NCBI GenBank assembly: GCA_003665935.1
Contig: QPLR01000002.1
Coordinates: 682,001-746,000, forward strand
Direction: 5' to 3'
DNA: 64,000 nt
From: Halobellus sp. Atlit-31R
GTDB taxonomy: Archaea; Halobacteriota; Halobacteria; Halobacteriales; Haloferacaceae
A program made the translations under genes and the position numbers. This document shows positions 7,730-16,009 of this stretch, one piece after another (position 1 is the first letter of the stretch; every line of letters starts with the position of its first letter). The notes below the pieces were generated by a model that saw only the letters and a list, made by a program, of their open reading frames with translations, had not been told where the DNA came from and did no database searches.

Positions 7730-8773
7730 ATGTCGCCGAAAGTGTTGATGCTCGGGTGGGGGTTCCCGCCGAACGTCAGTGGCGGGCTCGATACGCACGT
7801 CGGGGAGCTGTTCGACGGAATGCGGGCGCGCGGTCTGGACGTGGAGCTCGTCCTCCCGGCCGAGTACGCCCCGGACGATCGACCGGGCATCGTCGGCGTC
7901 CCGACCGGCGACGGCGACATCATCACGCGCGTCGGACGGATGAGCGAGACGTTCGCCGAGCGCGCACGGGACGCCGACATCGTGCACACGCACGATTGGT
8001 TCGGCTACGGTCCCGGCTCGCGCGCGAAGTCGGTCGCGGAGGTCGAGTGGGTGACGACCTTCCACTCGCTGTCGACGGACCGCAACCTCGACCCGCCGAA
8101 ACGCGAGGTCGAGACCGAGCGCCGTCTCGCCGAACGGGCCGACCACCGAATTGCCGTCAGCGAACTCACCGCGAGCAACGTCCGCGAGCAGTACGACAGC
8201 GAGTGTACGGTCATCTACAACGGCTTCTCGGAGTGTGAGACGACCGGCCGTGACTACAAGACGGAGCTGGGTATCGACGGCGAGATGCTCTTTTTCGTCG
8301 GTCGACACACCGACCAGAAGGGGATCGCACACCTCGTCTACGCCCTGGAGAAGCTCCGCCGCGAGGACGTCACGCTCGTGATGGGCGGCTCCGGACACCT
8401 CACGGAACAGCTCGAACGGTTCGCGCAGTTGCTCGACGTCGACGAACGGATCGAGTGGGTGGGTTACGTGCCGGAGGAGGAACTCGGCGACTACTACGCG
8501 TCCGCGGATCTGTTCGTCTCGCCGTCGCTCGCCGAGCCGTTCGGCATCACGATCACCGAGGCGCTCGCGGCCGGAACGCGAGTCGTCGCCACCGAGAGCG
8601 GCGTCAACGAGGTGCTCCCGGACGACTCCGTCGTCGAGGTCGAACCCGACTCCGAGTCGCTCGCGGACGGTATCGAGCGCGGCCTCGCGCTCGATGGCCC
8701 GCCGAAGTACGACCCGATCACCTGGGGCGAGGTCGTCGACGAGACGGTGGCGTTCTACGAGGAGATCGTCTGA
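7730..8773 (+). CDS. GT4-type glycosyltransferase
   Basis: 347 aa from the ATG at 7730. GT-B fold: the N-terminal half starts with LGWGFPPNVSGGLDTHVGEL and has a DIVHTHDWFGYG region. The C-terminal half has FVGRHTDQKGIAHLVYALEKL and the nucleotide-sugar motif SPSLAEPFGITITEALAAGT (E-x7-E). Family members make glycans, glycolipids or glycogen-like alpha-glucan from activated sugars. The N-terminus resembles the glycogen/starch-synthase-like branch. Substrate unassigned. Confidence 0.88.
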   Translation: MSPKVLMLGWGFPPNVSGGLDTHVGELFDGMRARGLDVELVLPAEYAPDDRPGIVGVPTGDGDIITRVGRMSETFAERARDADIVHTHDWFGYGPGSRAKSVAEVEWVTTFHSLSTDRNLDPPKREVETERRLAERADHRIAVSELTASNVREQYDSECTVIYNGFSECETTGRDYKTELGIDGEMLFFVGRHTDQKGIAHLVYALEKLRREDVTLVMGGSGHLTEQLERFAQLLDVDERIEWVGYVPEEELGDYYASADLFVSPSLAEPFGITITEALAAGTRVVATESGVNEVLPDDSVVEVEPDSESLADGIERGLALDGPPKYDPITWGEVVDETVAFYEEIV

Positions 8774-8828
8774 GGAGAGCGTTCGACGTCGGATAGGGAG
8801 CTTCGCTTCCGCCTTCCGGGCCGCCCGA

Positions 8829-9257
8829 TCACCGCAGAACGCGGACGTCGGTCGCGGGCTCCGGGTGGCGGATCCGGTAGCCGTCGGCGGTCGGGACGAG
8901 TCCCTCACTCGGGAGACTCTGTCTCGCCGCCTGGTACGGGCTGTCGCCGCGGATGCCCCGGTAGGGACTCTCACGCGCGCCCCGGTACGGACTGTCTTCG
9001 GCCGCCGACTGGTACGGGCTGCCGTCCCGCCGCGCCGCGTCGCGTTCGAAGTCCTCCGGCGGCAGATAGATCCGCTCGCCCGACGCCGAACGGACGATGA
9101 CCGCCGTATCGCGGTCGCCGCGCATCGTGATAACGGTCTCGCCGTCCTCGACGTTCACGGCGAAGGTGACTCGCTCGTCCGCCTCCCGGTCGCCGCCGTC
9201 GGGTTCGGTCACCGAAGGCTCGCTCTCGTCGAAATCTCCGGGTGCGCCCGTGTCCAT
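8829..9257 (-). CDS. Acidic protein with C-terminal SPY repeats, unknown function
   Basis: 142 aa from the ATG at 9257 (TATA-like aaatataagt at 9282-9291, about 30 bases upstream). Residues 25-70 look like a small beta domain (VTFAVNVEDGETVITMRGDRDTAVIV). Residues 80-115 hold four short tandem units of about 8-10 residues, SPYQSAAED, SPYRGARE, SPYRGIRGD and SPYQAARQ, then a degenerate SLPSEG. The repeats are rich in Ser, Pro, Tyr and Arg, unusually basic for a haloarchaeal protein. No signal peptide or membrane segment. I do not recognise the family. Confidence 0.72.
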   Translation of the reverse strand: MDTGAPGDFDESEPSVTEPDGGDREADERVTFAVNVEDGETVITMRGDRDTAVIVRSASGERIYLPPEDFERDAARRDGSPYQSAAEDSPYRGARESPYRGIRGDSPYQAARQSLPSEGLVPTADGYRIRHPEPATDVRVLR

Positions 9258-9406
9258 AATCGCTAGAGTGGCCGCATCGCACTTATATTTCTGCCGTAGC
9301 GCAGAGACTCGCGCGGGTTCGGTGGTCACATTCAATGCGGTGGTATAAATACCGGCCAGTATATGTGGCCCCCGAAGGTCAAGTAGTGGGACGACGAACA
9401 ACGGGT

Positions 9407-10162
9407 ATGGACGTCCGTGACGCAACGACGGAAGACGTCGACGACATTCGACGGGTCGCAACGGAATCGCTGACCGCCTCCTACGGGCACGCGATCGACG
9501 AGGAGATCATCACGGCGGCCGTCGACGAGTGGTACAGCCCCGACCGGCTGACCGAGTCGCTGACCGACGACCGGAGAGTGTTCGTCCTCGCTCTCCACGA
9601 GGGGACCGTCGTCGGGTTCGCCCAGAGCGAGATCTCGGACGGTCGCGAGACCGTCGGCTACCTCGACTGGCTCCACGTCGTCCCGGATCACCGCGGCGAA
9701 GGGATCGGCTCACAGCTCCTGGCGCGGCTCGAAGAGGAGCTCGTCGGCGCCGACGTCGACCGCCTCGAAGGCCGCGTCCTCTCTGAGAACCAGGAGGGCG
9801 TCTCGTTCTACGACGAGCAGGGCTTCACCGAAGTCGGCGAGCGAACCGTCGACATCCACGGCGAGTCGTTCAGCGAACGCGTCTTCACGACGTTCCTCGA
9901 CGACGAGGAGCCCGAGCGAACCGGGATCGTCGAGAGAGAGGTCGGCGGCCAGACCGTCTACGTCACCTACGACGAGTCGATGCGCGGCTCCGATGCGCCC
10001 TTCTTCGCGGCCTACATCGACGCGGACCAGACGGAGCGCTACGGCTGGATGTGCGGGGCCGACGAGAGCTTCGACATCGCGATCGACACGATGGAGCGAC
10101 TGGAGTGTAACACCTGCGGCAACCGCCGCAAGCCCGTTCGGTGGGACGCGGCGTATCTGTAA
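9407..10162 (+). CDS. GNAT N-acetyltransferase with C-terminal zinc-ribbon extension
   Basis: 251 aa from the ATG at 9407. Residues 1-150 are a GNAT domain with the acetyl-CoA loop VVPDHRGEGIGSQLL and NQEGVSFYDEQGF. After it, residues 165-251 form a separate extension with a C-x2-C (CNTCGN) near the C-terminus and an RYGWMCGADESFD stretch holding a further cysteine. This module is seen as a standalone or fused domain in haloarchaea (I think DUF5816, not certain). A tataaata at 9343-9350 could serve a short-leader transcript. Substrate unknown. Confidence 0.85.
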   Translation: MDVRDATTEDVDDIRRVATESLTASYGHAIDEEIITAAVDEWYSPDRLTESLTDDRRVFVLALHEGTVVGFAQSEISDGRETVGYLDWLHVVPDHRGEGIGSQLLARLEEELVGADVDRLEGRVLSENQEGVSFYDEQGFTEVGERTVDIHGESFSERVFTTFLDDEEPERTGIVEREVGGQTVYVTYDESMRGSDAPFFAAYIDADQTERYGWMCGADESFDIAIDTMERLECNTCGNRRKPVRWDAAYL

Positions 10163-10172
10163 ACCCACCTTT

Positions 10173-10210
10173 TTGCGCCTCGGGTGCGCTTTGCGCACCG
10201 CTCGGCGCAA
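10173..10210. terminator. Two-step hairpin after the GNAT gene
   Basis: Outer arms ttgcgcc (10173-10179) and ggcgcaa (10204-10210) enclose an inner perfect stem ggtgcgc/gcgcacc with a ttt loop (10183-10199). It begins 11 bases after the stop, next to a T-run, so it may terminate transcription or stabilise the 3' end. Confidence 0.5.
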
Positions 10211-10356
10211 GCATCTGGACCAGAAATTCCGCTCGGCTCGCTTCGCACGCCTCGCGGTATGAAGGCTGAGAGTACCGGAGGGACGCTCGCGACGATCTTG
10301 GTACTCTGACGGCGTTCGCGCCGATTCGCGGGTCGGCCCGTAACCGAAGGTCGTAG

Positions 10357-10369
10357 GGCGCTTTGCGCC
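10357..10369. terminator. Short GC hairpin after acs
   Basis: Stem ggcgc/gcgcc with a ttt loop sits 6 bases beyond the acs stop on its downstream side. Its core gcgctttgcgc is identical to that of the hairpin at 10187-10197. Confidence 0.45.
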
Positions 10370-10374
10370 GTCGA

Positions 10375-12354
10375 CTACTCGACTTTGTTCTGGATCTCTT
10401 CGACGATCTCGGGGTTTCGCAGCGTCGTCGTGTCGCCGAGCTCCTCTTCGTTCGCGATCTCTTCGAGCAGACGACGCATAATCTTGCCCGAGCGGGTCTT
10501 CGGGAGTTCGGGCGTGAAGATCACCTGCTGCGGGCGCGCGATCGGCCCGATCGCGTCCTCGACGCCCGCGACGATGCGGTCGCGCATCTCGTCGTCGCCG
10601 TCGTAGCCGTCCTCGAGGATCGCGTAGGCGTAGACCGCCTCACCTTTCACCTCGTGTTCGCCGCCGACGACCGCGGCCTCGGCGACGCCCTCGACGCCGA
10701 CGATCGCGGATTCGATCTCCATCGTCCCCAGGCGGTGCCCCGAGACGTTGATCACGTCGTCGACGCGGCCGAGGATCGTGATGTAGCCGTCCTCGTCGAT
10801 CTTCGCGCCGTCCTCGGGGAAGTACACCCACTCGTCGGCGTCGGGGTCTGAGTACTCCGCCCAGTACTCCTCGATGAACCGCTCGTCGTTGTTGTAGAGC
10901 GTCCGCAGCATCCCGGGCCACGGCTTCTCGACCGTGAGATAGCCCGCGCGGCCGGCGTCGACCTCGTCGCCGCTCGTGTCGACGACGCGCGCGTCGATGC
11001 CCGGCAGCGGCGGTCCCGCAGAGCCCGGTTTCATCGTGCAGACGCCCGGTAGGGTCGTGACCATCATCCCGCCGGTCTCGGTCTGCCACCACGTGTCGAC
11101 GATGGGACACTCCTCGTTCCCGATGTGCTGGTAGTACCACTTCCAGGCGCGCGGGTTGATCGGCTCGCCAACTGTGCCCAAGAGTCGAAGACTGGAGAGG
11201 TCGTGCCGTTCGGGGAACTGCGAGCCCCACTTCATAAACGCGCGGATCGCCGTCGGCGCGGTGTAGAACACGTCGACGGCGTACTTCTCGATGATCTCCC
11301 AGAGGCGGTCGCGTTCCGGGAAGTCCGGGGTACCCTCGTACATCACAGTCGTGGTGCCGAGCGCGAGCGGGCCGTAGACGATGTAGGAGTGGCCCGTGAT
11401 CCAGCCGATGTCGGCCGAGCACCAGTAGGTGTCTTCGGGTTCGAGGTCGAGCACCGCGTGTGAGGTCCACGCGGTGTAGGCGAGATAGCCTCCAGTCGTG
11501 TGTTTCACGCCCTTCGGCTGGCCTGTGGTGCCGGAAGTGTACATCAGAAAGAGCATATCCTCGGCGTTCCGCTCGACCGGGTCGACGCGGTCGCCCTGAT
11601 GGTCGTCCATCAGGTCGTCCCAGGCGTGCTGGTTCCCCTTCAGATCGTGTCCGAAGCCGTCGTCGCCGAGACGGTCTGCGACGACCGTCGCGTCGACGCC
11701 GTGGTCGACCCCCGCGAGCCCCTCGTTGGCCTTCTGGAGGTGGTCGAGCGCGTCGCCGCGGCGGTAGTAGCCGTCACAGGTGACGAGATAGCGAGAGTCC
11801 GCGGAGTTCATCCGCGTCGCGAGCGCGTCAGCCGAGAAGCCCGCGAAGACGACCGAGTGCGGCGCACCGATCCGGGCACAGGCCAGCATCGCGATCGGCA
11901 GTTCGGGGACCATCGGCATATAGAGGGTGACGACGTCGTCCTCTTCGACGCCGAGGTCACGCAGCGCGGCCGCGAACTCGTTGACCTCGCGGTAGAGATC
12001 CTGGTAGGTGTACGTCCGCGTCTCGCCGTGTTCGCCCTCCCACTTGATCGCGACGCGGTTCTTGTCGCCGTTCTCGACGTGCCGGTCGACGCAGTTGTAC
12101 GACGCGTTCAGCGTGCCGTCCGGGAACCACTCGTAGAAGGGTTCGTTCGAGTCGTCGAGAACTTCGCTGTACTCCCGCTCCCAGTCGAGGAGGTCGGCCG
12201 CACGGGTCCAGCTGTGCGGCCAGTTCTCCTCGAACTCCTCGTAGATGGCCTCGTCGGAGACGTTCGCCTGCGATACGAACTCCTCGGCGGGCTCGAAGGA
12301 CTCCTGCTCGACCAGTCGCGCTTCGAGGTCTCCGTCGTCGTCGGTGTCAGTCAT
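10375..12354 (-). CDS. acs: Acetate--CoA ligase (AMP-forming)
   Basis: 659 aa, the standard length. It converts acetate, ATP and CoA to acetyl-CoA for acetate assimilation. The AMP-binding loop YTSGTTGQPKGVKHTT is present, and the WCSADIGWITGHSYIVYGPL and WWQTETGG regions are typical of Acs. The C-terminal catalytic lysine, the regulatory acetylation site in relatives, is K624 in KTRSGKIMRR. Monocistronic; a TATA-like gataaatc at 12383-12390 lies about 30 bases upstream, divergent from nosL. Confidence 0.95.
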   Translation of the reverse strand: MTDTDDDGDLEARLVEQESFEPAEEFVSQANVSDEAIYEEFEENWPHSWTRAADLLDWEREYSEVLDDSNEPFYEWFPDGTLNASYNCVDRHVENGDKNRVAIKWEGEHGETRTYTYQDLYREVNEFAAALRDLGVEEDDVVTLYMPMVPELPIAMLACARIGAPHSVVFAGFSADALATRMNSADSRYLVTCDGYYRRGDALDHLQKANEGLAGVDHGVDATVVADRLGDDGFGHDLKGNQHAWDDLMDDHQGDRVDPVERNAEDMLFLMYTSGTTGQPKGVKHTTGGYLAYTAWTSHAVLDLEPEDTYWCSADIGWITGHSYIVYGPLALGTTTVMYEGTPDFPERDRLWEIIEKYAVDVFYTAPTAIRAFMKWGSQFPERHDLSSLRLLGTVGEPINPRAWKWYYQHIGNEECPIVDTWWQTETGGMMVTTLPGVCTMKPGSAGPPLPGIDARVVDTSGDEVDAGRAGYLTVEKPWPGMLRTLYNNDERFIEEYWAEYSDPDADEWVYFPEDGAKIDEDGYITILGRVDDVINVSGHRLGTMEIESAIVGVEGVAEAAVVGGEHEVKGEAVYAYAILEDGYDGDDEMRDRIVAGVEDAIGPIARPQQVIFTPELPKTRSGKIMRRLLEEIANEEELGDTTTLRNPEIVEEIQNKVE

Positions 12355-12493
12355 ATTCGTTCACAATTTTCAATTACCGGGTGATAAATCTGTACGACCC
12401 GATCTACGCGGTTCCAGAATCGGGTGACGGCAGCCGGCTGGACGGGCGTGCGGTCGGTCCTGCTCTGCTCTCAGCTGTTAAGAATCGCCCGGA

Positions 12494-12503
12494 GTATTTT
12501 ATT
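12494..12503 (+). promoter_or_regulatory. TATA-like box of the nosLDFY operon
   Basis: The sequence gtattttatt lies 23-32 bases before the nosL ATG (12526). A leaderless transcript is implied. No clear oxygen- or nitrate-responsive operator was recognised. Confidence 0.5.
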
Positions 12504-12525
12504 AGCCGGTCCCTAAGAGTTCGCT

Positions 12526-13152
12526 ATGTGCGACGAGCAACACTCGGGAGTCGATACGCGGGCCGACGCGGCGTCGATCGGCCGTCGTCGCCTCCTGCTC
12601 GCGGGGGCGGGAGCCGCGGCGATCTCGGTATCCGGTTGTCTCGGCGGCGGGGGCGGGGGCGGGGGCGGCGGCGGGGAGCCGCCGGCCGCGGTGACGATCC
12701 CCGAGACCGCGACCTGCGAGGTCTGCGGGATGGTGATCCGCCAGCATCCGGGGCCGTCGGCCGAAGTCTTCTACGCCGACCAGCAGCCGAACGGCCACGA
12801 GAACCCCGCCCGCTTCGACAGCACGTGGGAGGCCTACCAGTACGAGTTCGAGAAGGACGAGCGCGGCTGGGAGGACGTCGCCTTCTACGTCACCGACTAC
12901 TCGTCGGTCGACTACGAGACGTACGAGGACGGCGGCGACACGCTCATCACGCGGCACTACGAGGCGTCGACGTTCGCGCCGGCGACGGAGGTGACCTACG
13001 TCGTCGGCTCGGAGGTGAAGGGCACGATGGGGCGTGATCTGATCGCCTTCACGAACGAGGACGACGCCAAGTCGTTCCAGTCTGAGCACGGCGGTTCGCT
13101 CACGACTCACGACGGCGTCACGCCAGAAGTCATCGCCGGCCTCGGAATGTGA
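12526..13152 (+). CDS. nosL: NosL-type copper chaperone lipoprotein
   Basis: 208 aa, first gene of a coupled nos operon. A Tat signal (SIGRRRLLLAG, residues 17-27) leads to a lipobox ending SVSGC (Cys38), followed by a ten-glycine linker, so it is a membrane-anchored extracellular lipoprotein. The copper site CEVCGM is at residues 64-69, followed by the NosL ferredoxin-like domain (AEVFYADQQP, EVTYVVGSEVKGTMG). In denitrifiers NosL delivers Cu(I) for the Cu sites of nitrous oxide reductase. The stop overlaps nosD by 4 bases. Confidence 0.88.
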   Translation: MCDEQHSGVDTRADAASIGRRRLLLAGAGAAAISVSGCLGGGGGGGGGGGEPPAAVTIPETATCEVCGMVIRQHPGPSAEVFYADQQPNGHENPARFDSTWEAYQYEFEKDERGWEDVAFYVTDYSSVDYETYEDGGDTLITRHYEASTFAPATEVTYVVGSEVKGTMGRDLIAFTNEDDAKSFQSEHGGSLTTHDGVTPEVIAGLGM

Positions 13153-15233
13153 TGGCGATCCTGTCGTCGACGGGGACCAAGTGGGTGACGGCCGCGGTGA
13201 TCCTCGCGCTGGTCCTCGCGAGTCTCTCGTTCGCTCTGACGCCGGCGAGCGGCGAGTCGCTCCGCCCGGTCGACTTCGACGACACGGTGAGTATGGGCGG
13301 GACGGGCGTCGACACGCGCCGCGCGGAGGCCGAGGGGTTCGCCCTCCCGCGCGCGCAGGTGTTCTACTCCGGATACCGCTACGTCGTCGGCTACGTCGGC
13401 GTCGAAACGGTCGTCGGCCAACTCGGCGATGCGGGCGCTCGGCGGCAGTTCGGCGACCCGCTGGCGATCTACGTCTCGGACTTCTCGCAGATCCGGCCGA
13501 ACCTGACCGACGACGGGTTCGTCGTTCCCGAGCGCGGCCGCGCGCTCGGGTGGACGCCCGCAGAGTCTGCGTCGTACGTCGTCGGCAGCGACGCCGCCAT
13601 CCCGTCCGGCCCGATCGTCGTGCCGTTCTCCGAGCGCCGCGACGCCGAGCAGTTCGCGTCGAACTACGGCGGCGAGGTCGTCGATTGGGAGACGTTGCAG
13701 TCCCGCGTGGGCGACCCGCTGCCGGCGCGACTCGAGCAGTTCGAGGCGTCGATCGACTCCCACCACCGGTGGGCGAACGACACCGTCTCGGCCGCCGCGG
13801 AGCGACGCGACCGGCCGCGGAGCGTCGTCGTCGGAGGAACTGCCTCGGACGGCGTCACCGCCGCCGCGACGATCGCCGACGCCATCGCCGCCGCGCCGCC
13901 GAACACGACCGTCTATCTCCCGCCGGGGACTTACGACGTCGACGACGTGGTGGTGAACAAGTCCATCACTCTCGCCGGAGCGGGGCCGGAGACAGTCGTC
14001 GAGGGCGACGGGAACCGTAGCGTCCTCTACCTCAAGGCCGACGGCGCGGCCGTCACCGACCTGCGCGTCACCGGCGTCGGCGACGTCGGGAGTCGCGGAC
14101 GCGACTTCAGAAACGACTCCGTCGACTGGGACACGACAGTCCAGTTGGCCTACGGCTACGGCGACGCGGGGATCGTACTCGACGGCGCGGCCGGCGCGTC
14201 CGTCGCGAACGTCGAAATCGACACGCCCGCAAGCGGTGTCGTCGTCCGCGAGAGTCCCGACTCCACGGTGACGAATCTGACCGTTCGAGGCGCTGCGACC
14301 GCCCGCGAGGGCTTTATGGGCGTCGTCCTCATCGGCGCGGCGAGCGTCGTGCAGGACTCGGCGTTCGTCGACGGCCGCGACGGCGTGTACACCCACCGCG
14401 CGGACGGCAGTGTCGTCCGGGACAACCGCGCCGATCCGGGCCGATACGGCGTCCACGAGATGTACACCTCGAACTCGCTGGTCGCGAACAACACCGTTCG
14501 GAACGCGCAGGCCGGCGTGATCGTGATGACCCGACCGACGGGCAACCTCATCGTCGGCAACGACGTCCGCCAGAGCACCTACGGCGTCGTGCCGGCCGGC
14601 GGCGACTCCTACTACGCACGGAACGTCGTCGTCGACAACGAGCGCGGCCTCCAGGTGGCTGGCGATCGCAACGCGTTCGTCGAGAACGTGGTCCTCGACA
14701 ACGGGATCGGCGCGCGCGCCAGCGACATCCTCCCGTCGAACTGGGTGCTCAGAAACGACTTCGAGGGCAACGAACAGACGGTCGAGTCGACTATCGGCCC
14801 GCTCCGAACTTGGTCGCACGGCGGCGTCGGCAACTACTGGGGGCCGCTGCCGATCCCCGACGGCGACGACGACGGCGTCTACGACCGCCCGTACCGCCCG
14901 TCGGGGTCGGTCGACTCCCGTCTCGGGACGGTCTCCGGTGCGACCGCGCTGGCGCAGTCCCCGGCCGTCGCGACCCTTCGACGCGTGCAGGACGCCGTCT
15001 CGGGGCTCCGCCAGTCCGGCGTGGTCGACACGAACGCCCGGACGGAGCCGTTCCACCCCGAAACGATCGCTGCCGCGCGGGCGGTCGACACGGCAGGATT
15101 CCTCGCAGCGGAACGCTCGACGAACGGCACGGCGACTCCAAGTGATTCGATGACCCGAAACCTTACCACGGACGAGCAGTTCGGAAGCGACGCGATGGAC
15201 GGACAGACGACGGGTCCGGAGGCGGGAGCGTGA
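13149..15233 (+). CDS. nosD: NosD maturation protein with N-terminal NosL-like domain
   Basis: 694 aa, exported: one hydrophobic N-terminal segment (residues 13-32). Residues about 40-190 resemble NosL (AQVFYSGYRYVVGY, IYVSDFSQI, SASYVVGSDAAIPSG, RDAEQFASNYGGEVVDWETL line up with the preceding gene) but lack the CxxCGM metal site. From about residue 240 it is a right-handed beta-helix (YLPPGTYDVDDVVVNKSITLAGAGPETV, many N-x-V rungs) of the NosD/carbohydrate-binding type. NosD works with the NosFY transporter in assembling the sulfur-bearing CuZ centre. Overlaps nosF by 4 bases. Confidence 0.88.
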   Translation: MMAILSSTGTKWVTAAVILALVLASLSFALTPASGESLRPVDFDDTVSMGGTGVDTRRAEAEGFALPRAQVFYSGYRYVVGYVGVETVVGQLGDAGARRQFGDPLAIYVSDFSQIRPNLTDDGFVVPERGRALGWTPAESASYVVGSDAAIPSGPIVVPFSERRDAEQFASNYGGEVVDWETLQSRVGDPLPARLEQFEASIDSHHRWANDTVSAAAERRDRPRSVVVGGTASDGVTAAATIADAIAAAPPNTTVYLPPGTYDVDDVVVNKSITLAGAGPETVVEGDGNRSVLYLKADGAAVTDLRVTGVGDVGSRGRDFRNDSVDWDTTVQLAYGYGDAGIVLDGAAGASVANVEIDTPASGVVVRESPDSTVTNLTVRGAATAREGFMGVVLIGAASVVQDSAFVDGRDGVYTHRADGSVVRDNRADPGRYGVHEMYTSNSLVANNTVRNAQAGVIVMTRPTGNLIVGNDVRQSTYGVVPAGGDSYYARNVVVDNERGLQVAGDRNAFVENVVLDNGIGARASDILPSNWVLRNDFEGNEQTVESTIGPLRTWSHGGVGNYWGPLPIPDGDDDGVYDRPYRPSGSVDSRLGTVSGATALAQSPAVATLRRVQDAVSGLRQSGVVDTNARTEPFHPETIAAARAVDTAGFLAAERSTNGTATPSDSMTRNLTTDEQFGSDAMDGQTTGPEAGA

Positions 15234-16009
15234 CCGACGATCGACCGGCGGCGCTCCGCTCGACGGGGATCGAGCAGTCGTTCGGCGACGTCGACGTCCT
15301 CTCGGGGCTCTCGCTGACGATCGAACGCGGCGAAGTCGTCGCCGTCGTCGGACCCAACGGCTCCGGGAAGTCGACGCTGCTGCAGATTCTCGCGGGCATC
15401 AGCGCCCCGACAGACGGATCGGTGACGGTCCCGCGCCGGGCCGGCGGCGCACGCAGCGTCGGCTACCTCCCGCAACAGCCCGCGTTCCGCGAGGGGTTCA
15501 GCGCGCGCGACACTCTCGAATTCTACGCGGAACTCCTCGACGGCGTCGACGCGGACGACGTCGCGGCGACGCTGGAACGCGTCGGCCTCGCGGACGTCGC
15601 CGACCGGGCGGTCGGGTCGCTCTCGGGCGGGATGACGCGGCTGCTCGGACTCGGGCAGGCGGTCCTCGGCGACCCCGCCGTCCTGATTCTGGACGAACCC
15701 GGAAGCGGGCTCGATCCGGCGATGGTCGAGCGGCTGTTCGGCATCGTCGGCGATCTCGCGGCCGAGGGGACCGCGATCGTCGTCGCGTCGCACGAACTCC
15801 CGGCGGTCGAGGCGCACGCGGAGACAGTCTACGTCCTCGACGACGGCACCTTCGTCGTGAGCGGCGCTCCCGCCGATCTCCTCGCAGAGACGGACACCGA
15901 CTCCCTCTCGGAGGCGTTCCTGCAGATCGTGCGGACGCGCGCCGGCGAGTCGACTGTGAGAGCCGGCGTCGGTGCGGGTCAGAGCGCCACGGGAGGTGCC
16001 GAGCGGTGA
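15230..16009 (+). CDS. nosF: NosF-type ABC transporter ATPase
   Basis: 259 aa, GTG start overlapping the nosD stop. Walker A GPNGSGKST (residues 41-49), signature LSGGM near 132, Walker B LILDEPGSGLD near 157 and an H-loop in VVASHELP. It powers the NosY permease; the complex supplies an unknown, probably sulfur-containing, compound for the CuZ site of nitrous oxide reductase. Overlaps nosY by 4 bases. Confidence 0.88.
   Translation: MTDDRPAALRSTGIEQSFGDVDVLSGLSLTIERGEVVAVVGPNGSGKSTLLQILAGISAPTDGSVTVPRRAGGARSVGYLPQQPAFREGFSARDTLEFYAELLDGVDADDVAATLERVGLADVADRAVGSLSGGMTRLLGLGQAVLGDPAVLILDEPGSGLDPAMVERLFGIVGDLAAEGTAIVVASHELPAVEAHAETVYVLDDGTFVVSGAPADLLAETDTDSLSEAFLQIVRTRAGESTVRAGVGAGQSATGGAER

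Noticed and set aside
12640-12680. Guanine-rich run in nosL as a possible G-quadruplex or frameshift site
   Set aside because: It simply encodes the poly-glycine linker after the lipobox, usual in haloarchaeal lipoproteins, and the frame is intact.
13107-15056. A 649-codon minus-strand open frame over nosD
   Set aside because: Antisense shadow; nosD is part of a coupled operon with clear domains.
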